64,000 nucleotides of DNA from positions 372,001 to 436,000 of the forward strand of contig OZ017755.1 of the NCBI GenBank assembly GCA_963969365.1, read 5' to 3'. The DNA is from Asterochloris sp. CNOR1. Lineage: Eukaryota > Chlorophyta > Trebouxiophyceae > Trebouxiales > Trebouxiaceae. The notes beneath the pieces are model-generated. The model saw only the letters and a program-made list of their open reading frames with translations, searched no databases and was not told where the DNA came from. Made by a program: the position numbers and the translations under genes. This document shows, piece after piece, positions 12,401-26,159 of this stretch; the first letter of the stretch is position 1; every line of letters begins with the position of its first letter.

Positions 12401-15400
12401 GTCCAGCCACAACAGTACATAGCCTGATGCGCTCTGTGGCAAGCTGTGTGCTGGGCGAGCTGCCCTGTCCTGCTGCCCCGTCCTGACTCCCTTTGCAACC
12501 TGGCTGCACGGCCCGCTGCTCATCGGCTGACAGGCTCTCCTGCTGGCCACCTGCAGGCTGCTGCTCATCGGCTGACAGGCTCTCCTGCTGGCCACCTGCA
12601 GGCTGTGAGCACAGGAATCTCTTGGCATCAGCAGCAGCAGCAGCAGCAGGCCCACCGCTCCCTGCACGGCAGCCTGAACGAGCTGCCACAGCAGCAGCGC
12701 CCCAGGGCCCTGTATGGCAGCCTGTCAGATGTTGGGCGGCGCGGATCTGGCACCACCGCTGGAACAGAGCCCCGCAACTCACGGAACAGCTTGGGGCGCT
12801 TCTCACGCCATGCCCTGCACGAGGATGCAGCTCTGGAGGACTTCTCGGATGACCAGAGGGACGCAGAGGGGCAGGTGCGGAATCTGAAGTTGCCTGTACC
12901 AGGGCTGCAGTCTCTCTGCTGCATTGAGCCTAAGCGGGTGTAAGGCCCCATGCTGTCTTCGAGTCCTGCCGTGGCGTGCAGACCGTGCCCTCCTCAGGAC
13001 AGGGAGGCGCCATGACCTGGGTGTCAGGATGAATGCTGCCGTCAGTGGTCCGTAGTCTCTGCCTCTGTTTGACCAGGAATGCGCAGCAGTGCAGGACTTC
13101 TGTTGTAAGGGTTCCCCGTCTGAGGTGCTGCCTTGGTGTGCAACATGCGGCACAGGTGAAAGCACATCACCTGCCTGTACAGTGCTGGCATCTGTGCAGC
13201 CCATCCCCACCAACATGACGGCCACATGATGCCACAGTATGTATGGAGGTCTGCAAACATATTTGAATTCAAAGGCTGCCTCGCATGCAGCCTCTGCCAC
13301 CAACTTGGACAGCTAGCACTTGCAGGGTGAGGACCGCGGCCGCAGTGTGGAGGGGGCCCGGCTGGGCAGCACTTGGAGCGCAACGCGGACCCCTGGACGA
13401 CTCTCACGGGCAACCTCTCGCCGCTCCGTCAGGTCAGCGCGTGCAATTGGCCTCCAGACTGCGTTCTGCAGCGCTGTATCATTGCGTGGCAATGCATTGC
13501 ACCGGGCGTCAACCCCCAATATGAGCCCAGGGGTGCCTTCCTGGGGCACCCTCTGCTGCTCTGCCCTTTCAGTGTCTGCAAACCGTATCTGCAGGGGTGC
13601 AGGGTAGCCCCTTTGGTGGCCTCTGCATGTCAGGGTTTAGGGCTTAGGGTGGCATCACTTGCCAGCCATACTGGTGCCCTGTGAAAGGGCCTGCAGTGTT
13701 CTTTCAAGACTGCTGTGTGGCTGCTGTGCACCCACAGCTGAGGAGAGCCTCTTGTTTTGAAGACACGACCACAGCAAACAGGTCTCCTCTTCTGGCAACT
13801 GTGGCCTCTCAGGATGCCAAATAGGCTTTCATCTTCAAAATGGTCCTTTGGAACAATGGACTAGCAGAGCCTCTGCTGACCGCCTGTAGGTCGGTTCCCC
13901 CAGGCAGCTGCGGCACGATAAGGTGCCAGACAGGCTCTGCACCTTGGCACATGACATGGTCTCCTGTGCCCACCTCGGCTGCCTGCAGGTCCACCTCTCC
14001 CCACAGCTGTGGCTCTCACAGGTGCCAATAAGGCACTGACCCATCACAATGCTGCACATGTCCACATCCTCTCGCTGCCCGCCTGCAGGTCCACCTCCCC
14101 TGGCAGTTGGCGGCACGGCGCATCAATGTTCAGCAGCAGCAGTCGCCCAGGGTTTGCCTCAGCCCTCTCCTCAGGGGACTATGGCACGCCCCGTGCCGGC
14201 ATCACACCGCGCTCCAGCCTCCTCAACACCGCAGGGTCTGGGTTCAACCCTGCGGTTTACATGAGCGGCGAGTTTGGCGGGGATGCTGCGGTGCGTCCAT
14301 CTCTCCCTGCCTGGCTGATGTTATGAGGAGCTCATCTATGCTCTGAAAGGCAGGGCTAGGCTCTGGTGTCCGGCCTGTGCCTGCTGGTCCCTTGCATATG
14401 TGCCCAGGGTTTGCCTGCTCTGCAGTTGGAACCAGCCTTGCTAGTGCAGCCATGTCCATGTCTGCCAGTGCAGTGCTGGGGTGGGTCGGAGCAGCACTTG
14501 TTGTGCCCATCTCAATGCTTCACGGTCGATGTGACAGTGTGCACCACTGCCCTGCTCTTGCTGCCAGATTTACTGGACGGCACAGAGCCTGCTTGTGGCA
14601 AATCGTCCCTGTTCCAACGCAGCAAAGCGGCTCCAAGGGTGCAACTCCGCATGTTCCCTGCTGCAGCTCATTGCAGTCCAGGCAGTGGCCCATGTCTTAG
14701 AGCCTGCACCACCCGCAGTGGGCTAACAGCCAGGGGGCAAGCCTGCTTGAGCTCTGCTGCAGGTGATTGCAGCCCAGGCGGTCGCGCATGCATCCCAGCG
14801 CTTCCGACAGGCTGCCTCCATGACACCAGGAGACATGGAGGCCCACCAGGCCATGGAGGCTGCAGAAGCAGAGGCTGCCGGGGAGCCTGTGTAAGTGGCT
14901 AGTCAAAGCCGTATCCTGATATGAGTCACTGAGAAGGCAGGGGGGGAGGAGGGGCCAACCTTAGGCCAGGAATAGCAAGCTGCCTCACAATTGCTTTGGG
15001 GCAGCTGGCGTAATGGTCACTGACATGACAGGGGCTGCCCATTTGCAATTGTTTGGCATGATAGGCTGCGAAGCTTGCAAGCCAGCTGCGATGTAGCCTG
15101 CACTGCTGCCCAGCTGGTCTTCCCGGTGCCATCTTTGAGCACCTGTCATGCCCTTCAATCTGTTTCTCGGGTGGGCCACGGCTCCAGGCAGAAGTCACCA
15201 GGCCGTCTGCTGCAGGGTAACAGTCAAAGGCCGTTTGCTGTGGTGCCAGTTCACTGCTGACAGCGGCATGGAGGTCTTGCTGCCCATACATTCCCTGTGA
15301 CGTGCAGGTTGCAGTGGTCTAGCAGGCACACAGTGATAGAGCTGGCGGAGCCTGACAGCTCCACACAGGAGGTGGCCTCTGGGGTGCACCCTGCAGCCTT

Positions 15401-16468
15401 GCAAAACACACACCATGGGGCCACCCACCCCCCTGGCAGGCTGAAGCGGTTGGGCCAGCCCAGCAGCTCGGAGCTGCGGGTGCAGGAGAGCGCTGACGAG
15501 TCGGAGCCCAGCCCGCCCGTCGACAGCAGTGTTGTGAGACGTGCCGTAGCATCTGTGCAAGGTGAGCCTTCTCCTGTTCTGTTGCAGCCACGTCTGCCAG
15601 CTAGTATCCAGCTTGCATTTGATGGCTCTGTTGACTGCTTGGTGTACATGGAGGCATTTTTGTCTGGCAGCCAGCCTTGCACGTGTGCAAATGCCTCTGC
15701 CACGGGCACTACAGCAGTGTAAATGTGTCGCTGCCTGATCTGTGTGGTTTAAGCAAGGGGTCTCGTGCCAACCCACAGGTTTGTAGATATTTGTGCCTGC
15801 CCTGGCTTCAATTGCGGGCCTCAAACGTATAGTGCTGTGGCTGGAGCACACAGCAGCTCCTCCTGTGGTATGTGCAGGCTCCCAGGCAGCTCCAGGAGGC
15901 GCCCAGGGCGACAGATCCAGCTCATCAGTGGGGCCAGTCCTGGCAGCAAGGGATGACAGCAGCGGCTCTCCAACTGCGGGACAGGTGCGAGCTCGACAGG
16001 CACTCCAACAGAGTTGTGAACGTTGTGTTGCATGCAGAGTAAGCAGCCCTGTGACAGACAGGCCTTGCCCTTGACCACTCAGGGGCAGGTGCGTGCCCAA
16101 CAGAATGAAGGCAGCAGGCTTGCTCACCTGAATATCACGCTCTTTGCTGGGTGTCTGTCACATGCAACAGGACCAGCCACCAACAGCCCTCTCAGGCAAC
16201 TGTGGCTCAGAGGTACAGGCAAGACGCACTGCGGCTCAGCAGCTTTCCTGTGTGGGCAGTTCTCTCAATACTCGATATGACAACATCACAGTCCATGCAG
16301 GTGCGCCGTGGCAGGATGGGCCCCTTGGGCAGCAAGATTGCTGCCCTGCAGCGCCGCTTCAGCAGCGCCACGGAGGATGGCGCGGACAGCAGCGCAGAAA
16401 CCCAGGCGGGCTCCCTGCGCTCCCAGGGTAGCGCAGATGTCAAGAAGCTACGCAGCCGCTGGCAGTGA
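420..16468 (+). CDS. Very large low-complexity coiled-coil/disordered protein, function unknown (5' end open)
   Basis: I do not recognise a family. Exons bounded by TGCAG acceptors and GT donors run along the whole region. Approximate positions are 420-575, 1255-1455, 2279-2439, 2866-3005, 3451-3538, 3909-4015, about 4310-5559, 5731-6182, 6438-6757, 7123-7450, 8050-8777, 9045-9151, 9350-9605, 9845-10156, 10413-10583, 10730-10841, 11154-11495, 11813-12023, 12600-12873, 13327-13433, 14085-14290, 14764-14890, 15308-15561, 15840-16044 and 16290-16468. The early exons encode Gln/Arg-rich helical stretches (RQQQLEK, QRLRQQSSELG) that look like coiled coil. The middle is Ala/Pro/Ser/Gln-rich with repeats of 5, 16, about 20 and 48 residues. 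The end is basic and Ser-rich (MGPLGSKIAALQRRFSS) and closes with KKLRSRWQ and a stop. A reading that uses an extra exon would stop at 16684 instead. The start is not identified and may lie left of the window, and the region could be two genes. A scaffold or cytoskeletal role is only a guess from composition. Confidence 0.6.
945..1270 (+). repeat. 103-bp tandem repeat, three copies, ending at a real exon start
   Basis: The segment around GCTGCAGGGCC(G/C)CCAGCC recurs at 1045, 1148 and 1251, exactly 103 bp apart. The two downstream copies carry CTGCAG, and the last is the acceptor used by the exon at 1255. The first copy has CTGCAC. It lies in the intron before that exon. Confidence 0.8.
1760..1990 (+). 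repeat. 123-bp direct repeat, two copies, intronic
   Basis: The segment beginning ACTGCACCTGCGACAG occurs at 1766 and again at 1889. Similarity extends over the following hundred or so bases, including ATGCCTGCAGTCA in both copies. It sits in the intron between the exons at 1255 and 2279. Confidence 0.8.
4578..4715 (+). repeat. 48-bp coding repeat (16 residues), about three copies
   Basis: Three successive units encode AASPRLPDADHGMSAV, AASHVLPDTDRGMPAY and a diverged third. The 48-bp period keeps the frame. This lies in the long exon of the disordered protein. Confidence 0.85.
5095..5440 (+). repeat. Degenerate coding repeat with AAGQTxxPAG core, five copies
   Basis: Five units each open with (A/G)AGQT followed by a Pro/Gly/Ala-rich spacer of about 19-23 residues. 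Unit length varies in multiples of three, so the frame is kept. The composition predicts an extended, unstructured chain. Confidence 0.85.
6573..6672 (+). repeat. 15-bp coding repeat (AEQSA-type), six copies
   Basis: Units of GCTGAGCAGAGCGCT and close variants encode AEQSA, AEHSA, AEQNA, AEHIA, AEQNA and AELSA. The charge and Ala pattern fits a short helix. Confidence 0.9.
7440..7725 (+). repeat. Minisatellite whose unit contains TCTGCAGGTGGGCTG
   Basis: About ten degenerate units of roughly 27-36 bp with the core CAGGGGTCTGCAGGTGGGCT. One frame stays open through all of it and reads QGSAGGL repeats, changing to another reading where a unit has an odd length. Each unit looks like a 3' splice site joined to a 5' splice site, so how much is exon and how much intron cannot be settled from sequence alone. 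Confidence 0.85.
11168..11455 (+). repeat. 144-bp coding duplication (48 residues), two copies
   Basis: Two adjacent copies, starting at 11168 and 11312, encode a 48-residue unit opening GITTTGPSVPKSVFSSAGDV and closing DVSVLDTA or DASVLDTA. The copies differ at few positions, so the duplication is recent or conserved. Confidence 0.9.
12190..12405 (+). repeat. 36-bp minisatellite, about five units
   Basis: Units built on CAGTGAGC, about 15 variable bases, then TTGCACAGCGCTGCTT. One frame is open and reads a 12-residue pattern (SVSxxLHSAAxx). It falls between exons of the disordered protein and may be intronic, because every unit carries the donor-like string AGTGAG. Confidence 0.75.
12515..12607 (+). 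repeat. 45-bp direct repeat, two copies, ending in CTGCAGGCT
   Basis: The 45-bp unit CATCGGCTGACAGGCTCTCC...GGCCACCTGCAGGCT starts at 12521 and 12566. The second copy ends at the acceptor used for the exon from about 12600, so the first supplies an identical upstream acceptor. Confidence 0.85.
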
Positions 16469-17272
16469 CCCTGGCAGCGCTTTATAGCTGGCTGCCACAT
16501 CCTGTGCAAACAGCCTCCCCTGCAGGCTGACAGTCGGCTGCTGGCCGCCAAAACGAATGGCCCCAAAGCAGACAAGAACCTGCCAGTCGCCGGTGACAAG
16601 CTGGAGATAGCTCCAGTGGCTGGCGGCACACCAAGAACCAAGTCCCCTGAAGGCGCAAAGTGTGGCCCCGTACAGCTAGCATGACTGTCTCTTGAAGCCC
16701 CCGCTGGGTCCATTTGTGGACAGGGTCAGGCTGCCAATCGTTGCCAGGCCTCTGAAAACAGTGGACCGTTTGATGTCTGGCCTTTTCCCGCACGGGGAAG
16801 TGGGCCTCGGCTGACCACTGACAGAAAGGTATGCCAATAGTGTGCCCCCAGCCTGGGCAGTTGAAACAGCTTCATGTCCCCACTGCTCTGCAGCACCTAA
16901 CTGGTGCACCCTCAGCAACCCACAGCAATTGAGCCTGCATGACGTGTTGCTGGCGGCAAGTTCCCTGGCGCGCCGCCGAACTTCAACTCCTTGACTGATC
17001 TGTGTGCGATCGTGATGATGTGTACAGTTGTGTTGTCTCTGTCCACATGTGGATCACTGAAGACATTGTGCTGAAAGACCTTTTCTCCTCTTGCCTTTCC
17101 TTCCAGAGTCCTGCTTGCTTCCAACCTGCCAAACAATTTTTATCGCTGTTTGTAACACACAATGCACCAGCGTGCACATGGCGATCAAGGCTGCAATTGC
17201 TGCTGCACACACATGCAGGTCAAGGGTCAAGGTGGAAGTGCTCCAAATGGGGCATGCCAATCGGTTGCGTGC
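16469..17272. other. Stretch without a clear gene
   Basis: I see no convincing coding exon except a possible last exon of the upstream gene at 16527-16684. That segment opens after CTGCAG, reads ADSRLLAAKTNGPK onward and ends GPVQLA-stop. The rest should hold the 3' end of that gene and the promoter of the next gene, but I see no recognisable core element. Confidence 0.4.
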
Positions 17273-19146
17273 ATGCAGCGTGTGAGAGGCCTGGTTACCT
17301 CTGCCAGGCGTGCAGGGCCCTGTCCAAGCCTGCAGGCAGCAATCTGTCAGACACACAGACCTGCCAGCAGCGATGACAGGGGCACTCCCCATAGGTCTGG
17401 CTGGCTGGACAACAAGCAGGAGCACTGGCTGGATCGACGCTTTGCAGGTGCTCAGAAGGACTCAGGCCCTAATGTGGTGTGATCAGCGGCTTGCTTGCCT
17501 GACTCTGCAGCAATACTGCAGGCACCAGGCAGAGGCTGGAGGCTGCAAATCGCAAGTGGTGGCTACAAGCGCTCAAGGCCTGGTGCAGGTGAACACTGCA
17601 TACAGCTCTGAATGTGTGTAAGACAAGCTGCGCCAGTCAATTGTGCTTTCATCTCACTGATGACACTGGCCAGTCCCCTTGCTTGAAGCCACAGGGACTG
17701 GCTGCATTTGGCTGACCACGATGGCTGCTTGAGAACGGTCTTTTTGCATGCACAGCAAGTACCCTTTGCTGGAAGGGAGGGAGGACATGCTGAGAGGTCT
17801 CATTGAGCAGCGGTATGATCAGCTGTGGGAGCGGCACAAGTACAGGCTGTCCGATGGCCGCTCTGAGACTCACTTGCAGGTAAAGTCTCCCCTTTCATCT
17901 CACATGCAGACTGCAAACTGCAGTAGACAACAGCCACTGTCTGGCTAGTGTTGGCAGTGCTGATCAAAGCATGCCACAAGGATGGGTAAGTGTGTGAACA
18001 ATGACACCCATGTGCATGTATAAACCCAACATGCACCGAACACCCCGTCTGCTCCTGCAGATTGCCTGCCTGGTGCTTGCAACCTATTACGTGCTGCACC
18101 CCTGGATCAGGAATGAGGAGGTGAGAGACCTCCTGGCAGGCTGTGGCAGGCTCCTTTCCTTCCCTGTGTGTGGCCTTGCTGCACGCAAGACGGCTGCAGG
18201 TCCTGCTTCTCCCTCATTGAAGGGAATGCCTGTGCCTCTCTGACGACCCTGCAGGAGCTACTGGCCATTCTGAGAGATCACATGGGCGAACGCACATCCC
18301 CTGTCCTGAGGTGGGTATGTGAGTGAAAGCCTGTTGGCCTGCCTTCCCACTCACTCTGCTATTTCCACAATCTACTGCCTCAGTGAGGCTAAAGATGCAA
18401 ATGCATTCCATGCTACAGATTCCTGCTCAAGTCCACAATCTTCCTCTCGCCTGATCCTATGAAGACTGCAGTGAGGCTCGCAGCAGCTTCACAGCTGTCC
18501 TGCATCACATTGTGCCTGCACTTCTGCACAGCCCCAGCAATACCCTGTGGCTGCAGATGAACCGCCTGAGAGGGTTGAGGGTGGATTATGGGCAATCCTT
18601 TGGCACCGAGCTGACGCAGCGGGAAGGGTGAGTTCCTGCTGCAGGCCCGTGTACCCCAGCACACACTGTGCTTGGGCCCTGCTGAATGCCTGAGCATGAC
18701 GCACGGCATCCTTGCAGGGCGGCGGAGCTGCGTGTGACCAGATGCTTCATGCACGACGTGTTCGACACAGAGGATCTGCCACAGCTGACCAGGACAGCCT
18801 GTTGCTCCCAGGATCAGATCTGGTGAGCTCTGCCGAGGGACCGTGAGGGTCCCAGGGTAACTTTCCTGTGCAGCTCTTTGTGCTGCTCTCCTGTGCAGGG
18901 CTCTGCATCTGCATTGCTCGCGGGCAACCCCCTGCATGTATCGCTTGCAGACGGCTGCCTGTGTGCATGGGCTGCTCTGTGTGCCCAGTGGCCTTGCGAC
19001 TGCCCAGCAAGCACTGCACCATCTCAGATGTGTGCAGGTTTGAAGGCCTTGCCAGCCGAGGTGTGCACTTCAGCTGCAGCTGCCAGCTGGACAGCGATGA
19101 TGGGTGCTGCACCTTCAGAGTTGAGCGCAAGACTGAGGGCACTTGA
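17273..19146 (+). CDS. L-2-amino-thiazoline-4-carboxylate hydrolase-family-like protein with organelle presequence
   Basis: Nine exons join in consistent phase: 17273-17447, 17522-17588, 17756-17879, 18061-18120, 18255-18310, 18419-18470, 18557-18627, 18718-18822 and 19038-19146. They give 272 residues. The start MQRVRGLVTSARRAG is rich in Arg, Ser and Ala, as in mitochondrial or plastid presequences. The C-terminal third has the order seen in the bacterial ATC hydrolase family: a Cys-containing strand (RCFMHDVF), then DLPQLTRTACCSQDQIWFE, then GVHFSCSCQL and GCCTFRVER. The family's name-giving reaction is thiazoline ring opening on the way to cysteine; whether this protein does that is unknown. 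The middle (VLATYYVLHPWIRNEEELL) could be a helix near a membrane. The stop faces uL15, 181 bp away. The family call is moderate, from motif pattern only; the exon model is stronger. Confidence 0.6.
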
Positions 19147-19327
19147 CCTCTGTCATGATTTTGCTTTCAATCATCTGGATATCCTTGAGTTCAGCATGCT
19201 GCAAGTGTATTTGCAAGACTGCTGTTGTGACACTCCTGCTTTGATGGTGCTGAAAGAGATGATGTCAAGGACGACCAAGCATCTTTGTCAGACCAATGGC
19301 AGAACAAACTGCACAGGTGGCCACGCC

Positions 19328-21594
19328 TCACTTGGACTTCTTGGCTTTCTTGCTGGGAGTAGCCTTCTTCTCAACAGGCTTGGCCTCAGCAGCGGCAGCA
19401 GCCTGGCGTAGCCGGTAGTTGTGCAGCTTACGAGTCCACTTTGGCTTCTGGGGGACGACCTCTGCCGTGCACCCGGCTGCCTCAATCTTTTGCTTGGCCG
19501 AATCACTGAAGCTGGCAGCCTTGATGGTGAGGCCCTTGATGGTGAGCTCGCCAGTGCCCAGCACCTGCACCCAGCAGCGGTCATGACAGTAAGCATGTGC
19601 ACCACCACGCGCTCTGCTGCTACACGGTCCAGACTGACCCTGTCTGTTGCTGTCCTGCTTATGCCTGCTGGCTGAGTGGAAAAAACTTTGGGCCTGCTGG
19701 AGACATGTTGAAAACACTGACTTCTGAGGGCCGCGGCACCACCACTGTGGCCTGCTAGATCCGCACCCAGCACAGCCAGTCACCAACACATTGGTGGACA
19801 AGAGCTCGTGTTCCCTCTTGGAGGACTACAGCGCTGCCTCCCTCCTGTGACTACTGCTGATGAGCCCATGGCTCAAAAGCCCATGGCTCCAAAGCGCAAG
19901 GATGTCAGCATGATGGCAGGCATCACATGGCCAGGTCAAGCTGCTGGGCTCTGCAGGACGTCCCCTGGCTGCCCCATGTTGGCACTGCTAACATCTGTGT
20001 TGGAAGGGGCGTCGGTCGACATGTTGGCCAGATCTGAGCTGCCGCCGATGGCTGACCAGACTGAGATCGGAAGCAGCTGACAGCAGCTGCCGCCACAAAG
20101 GCCTGCAAACTCTCGTTGTTGGATCCAGCCAAGAGCTGGCCATAGCAGGCGCTGCCTGCCATCCCTCATGTGACAAGCCCACAGGTGTGCACCTTGAGGG
20201 GTAGCCTGTCCTCCCGCCCCGACAGGGAAAAGATGCGCTTCTGCTCCAGGCTTTGCAGCGTGACCTCCTCGCCCTCGCTGAACTTGCTCAGCTGCCCCAG
20301 GTTTATGGTCACATACTTGGGCAAGCCAGCGCCCATGCCTGCAAACAAGAGTAGATGTGGGGACGCAGCCCGCTGCCAATGGCGACCAGATGGTCACATC
20401 AGAACTGGCTCTCCCGGGAGACCTCTGCATGAACGCAGACCTGGTCATGAAGTGGGTATGACGTGCAGCTGATGAGTTGGAGAGACACTCGCTTATGCAG
20501 AAGGACACGACGAGTGCTCTTCTGCACGGTGCTAGAGCTAGTGCCCAGCTCATGCTCGGTGGCAGGCCTGCTGCACTGGCCCATCTGGCTCCAGCCAGCA
20601 CTGGTCCTGTCTGGTACTGCATGCTCGTGTGATGTGAGGTATGCTGGTGCACGCACGAGACATGCTGTGGCGGGGGTGTGACTCACCTCCTGCAATACCC
20701 TTGAGCTTTGGCATGCGCCGGTACAGGGGCATCTGGCCACCCTCAAAGCCGGAGCGGACCCCGCTGCCGGAGCGCGACTTCTGGCCACGCATGCCAAACC
20801 CACAGCTGCCACCCTGCAGCAGACCAGCAGAGGATTAGGACCTTGAAGGCCCACCAGCTGGCCACCCTTCAGCCAGGGAGGTGTTCCTGGCCAGGCGGGG
20901 CATAGCCTCAACCACTACCCGGCAGCGCGATGTTGATGGAAGACTTGGAACACGCAGGCAAGCACAGTGGGGCCCTAACCGGTCAGTCCTGCACAGGCGC
21001 CTCCTGTGTGGGTGTGCCAAGCACTAAGCCTGCACACCGGCAACTTCTCGGCTGCACAAGTGGCTGCCAGAGCCTCCAGAATGCAGTGGTCTCACTGTCT
21101 TGAGAGGTGCATGCCAGGAAATGGGCACAGGCACCTTAGCTCAGTGCCAGAAGGCGGCAGCATGCAGCTGCATGCTGAAAGGCAGCGCACCTGGTGTCCT
21201 CCATAGCCACGCCCCTTGCGCCTCTCTTTCTGCCGGGCGCCCTCCTGGGGGCTCAGATTGTTCAGTCTGAGGCGCTCTGCTGGCTCTGTGGCCGCTGCTG
21301 CTGCTGCGATGGGCTTGCAGGCCCGTGCGCGCCAGGTTGGTGGGCTGTGCACGCTCAGGTGGGCGGCATGCCGCGAGCAGAACTGGGACTGACTTTTCTG
21401 CAACGCCTGCAGGGGCAGCAACAGAAGGGCCCGCCATGAGGACCAGGCAAAGTGAGGCTGTCAGACACCTGACTGAGAGGGGTCCTAGCCGGGGCAAGCA
21501 CCTCTGTGGGGCAAAGTGCCGCTTGTGGCCGCTGCAGGACATGCTCTACTCTTGAGCTGCCAAAACTCACCTGGTGCGGCGCCCGCAGCAACAT
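19328..21594 (-). CDS. RPL15: Plastid 50S ribosomal protein L15 (uL15c), nuclear-encoded
   Basis: Five exons read right to left: 21571-21594, 21191-21406, 20687-20813, 20193-20338 and 19328-19564. They give 249 residues in unbroken phase. The first exon is only eight codons (MLLRAPHQ). With the start of exon 2 it forms a Ser/Ala/Arg-rich transit peptide ending in an Ala run ([13 protein letters not shown]). The mature part opens with [19 protein letters not shown] and carries the uL15 signature [20 protein letters not shown], followed by [13 protein letters not shown]. The fold is completed by [11 protein letters not shown] and [20 protein letters not shown] Lys/Ala-rich tail ends KKAKKSK. 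uL15 binds 23S rRNA in late assembly of the large subunit. The eubacterial-type sequence plus transit peptide point to the plastid; a mitochondrial form is less likely. The promoter is shared with the divergent gene at 21759. Confidence 0.95.
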
Positions 21595-21758
21595 GAGCCC
21601 TGACTGCTCTGCAAGAGGGACAGGAGTCTGCCTCTTACACCCTCGCCGATCGAGTCAAGTTGACCTAATCAGTCATGATATTAACCTTTTGGACCTGACA
21701 GATCCCAGATCTGGCTTGTTGAGGCTGCATCTCTGCCCTTGGTCGCTAAGGATTTTCC
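21595..21758. promoter_or_regulatory. Divergent promoter region between uL15c and the 147-aa membrane protein
   Basis: Only 164 bp separate the two start codons, so both promoters and 5' leaders must fit or overlap here. The segment includes an AT-rich patch (TCATGATATTAACC) near its middle. I see no certain TATA box. Confidence 0.5.
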
Positions 21759-22403
21759 ATGGCCCAATTTATCCCTTTCATTGCTGCTGGCCTGGGTGGC
21801 ACAGCAGGCTACAGCCTGGCCTGGGCATACAATGCCTCTGCCAATTTCACAGCTAGCAAGGTCCATGGTGCGTGCATGCATGAGCACCCTGCCAGCACAG
21901 CAGCATGGCACATGCTGCTGTCCTCTGCAGGCCTTGATCGTGCATATCCCTGGCCTTTCTGGAAGCCTTGGTTTGAAGACCATGTCCAGACAAACGCAAC
22001 AGCCACTGGCACTGCCTTGAGTCTGGGATTTGGCGCTGTTGCTTTTGCGTAAGCAGAGACTTCTGCTGCCGTCACATGCTGCATCTCAAGCCAGCTTGCA
22101 GCTGCTGTGCCTCCTGCAGGCTGCAGCGCCGTCTAATCCTGCAGCCACTTGGCAATGTGCTGCTGCCTGCTGCCGCGCCGTCAGGCTCTGGCATCAAGAG
22201 CTTTGGGGACTTCATCAGTCAGAATGGCCCTGCGTGAGTCCTAGTGTCGCTGTGCCCACCATCCCAGGAGTGCTTCTGAAGTGCTGGACATGGTGTGCAG
22301 GGTGGCAGAGACTGGGGTAAACATAGGGACCACGACAATTCTGATGGGGCTGGTGCGGCCTGTGTTTGATGGAAACAACTTTGGCCACCCTCCCAAGTCA
22401 TGA
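21759..22403 (+). CDS. Small membrane protein of unknown function, 147 residues
   Basis: Four exons join in phase: 21759-21867, 21931-22048, 22120-22233 and 22301-22403. The protein opens MAQFIPFIAAGLGGTAGYSL, a likely membrane helix with Gly small-residue packing. It continues through an aromatic stretch (AYPWPFWKPWFEDHV), a second hydrophobic segment (GTALSLGFGAVAFALQRRL) and a possible third (TTTILMGLVRPVF), and ends GHPPKS. There is no clear transit peptide. Trp/Pro-rich loops and several short helices resemble small subunits of respiratory or photosynthetic membrane complexes, but I cannot match a named subunit. The phase agreement of all three introns makes a real gene likely. It starts 164 bp from uL15c in the opposite direction and ends 296 bp from the calmodulin stop. 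Confidence 0.75.
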
Positions 22404-22699
22404 GGGAGCGCCAGCTCTGGATTAGCAGATCCTGACTGGTATCAGGGGCAACGCATCAGAGTGGTCAGCATGGGGCGGAGAGCAAAGCCCGAAAGCCAGT
22501 GAAGGAAGAGCGGGGCTGCCTCTCAGCAGCTGGACATCAGCAGCCTGCCCCAAATCTTGTTACACTGTGGACAGTCTGTCAGCAAGCAGGCCCTGCACCA
22601 GTGTTGCCCTGTGAGGGCCCAGCAGGAAGCTATACAAATAAGCACATTGATCCCAGGCGGCCACGCATATTTCACTGCCCTGATGGCAGATCATGGCTG
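22404..22699. other. Convergent intergenic stretch
   Basis: This 296-bp gap between two facing stop codons should contain both 3' UTRs. I see no coding signal and no obvious hairpin terminator, which is normal for a eukaryote. Confidence 0.4.
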
Positions 22700-25909
<3,210 letters not shown>

Positions 25910-26159
25910 GCTGTGATGGCCCTTGAGGAGTAGCCACGGGTCGTCAACAATATGGCGGTGGCTCACAACCAAGCTGCTGCTGAGTGCAATCAATTCGCGT
26001 TTCTTTTTCTGAGAAAGAAAAGAGGAAATTGCAGCAAAGCAAAGATCTGTGGGCCCGCACTCCACAGCTCCATCAGGAGTGGTGCTCTGGTGAAAGCAAC
26101 TTAGTTGATTCTGCGGAAACAAGCAGCAGTGGGACACAAGGCGCACCCCTCAAGCTGAG
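25910..26159. promoter_or_regulatory. Divergent promoter region between calmodulin and Romo1
   Basis: 250 bp separate the two starts. The segment has an AT-rich patch (TTCGCGTTTCTTTTTCTGAG near 25990) that stands out from the GC-rich surroundings. No TATA box can be assigned with confidence. Confidence 0.5.

Noticed and set aside
13633-13650. Telomere-like TTTAGGGCTTAGGG
   Set aside because: Only two imperfect units of the plant-type telomere motif inside gene 1; too short for an internal telomeric array.
15195-16127. Minus-strand 310-codon open frame
   Set aside because: Antisense to exons of gene 1 and without recognisable domains; treated as a shadow.
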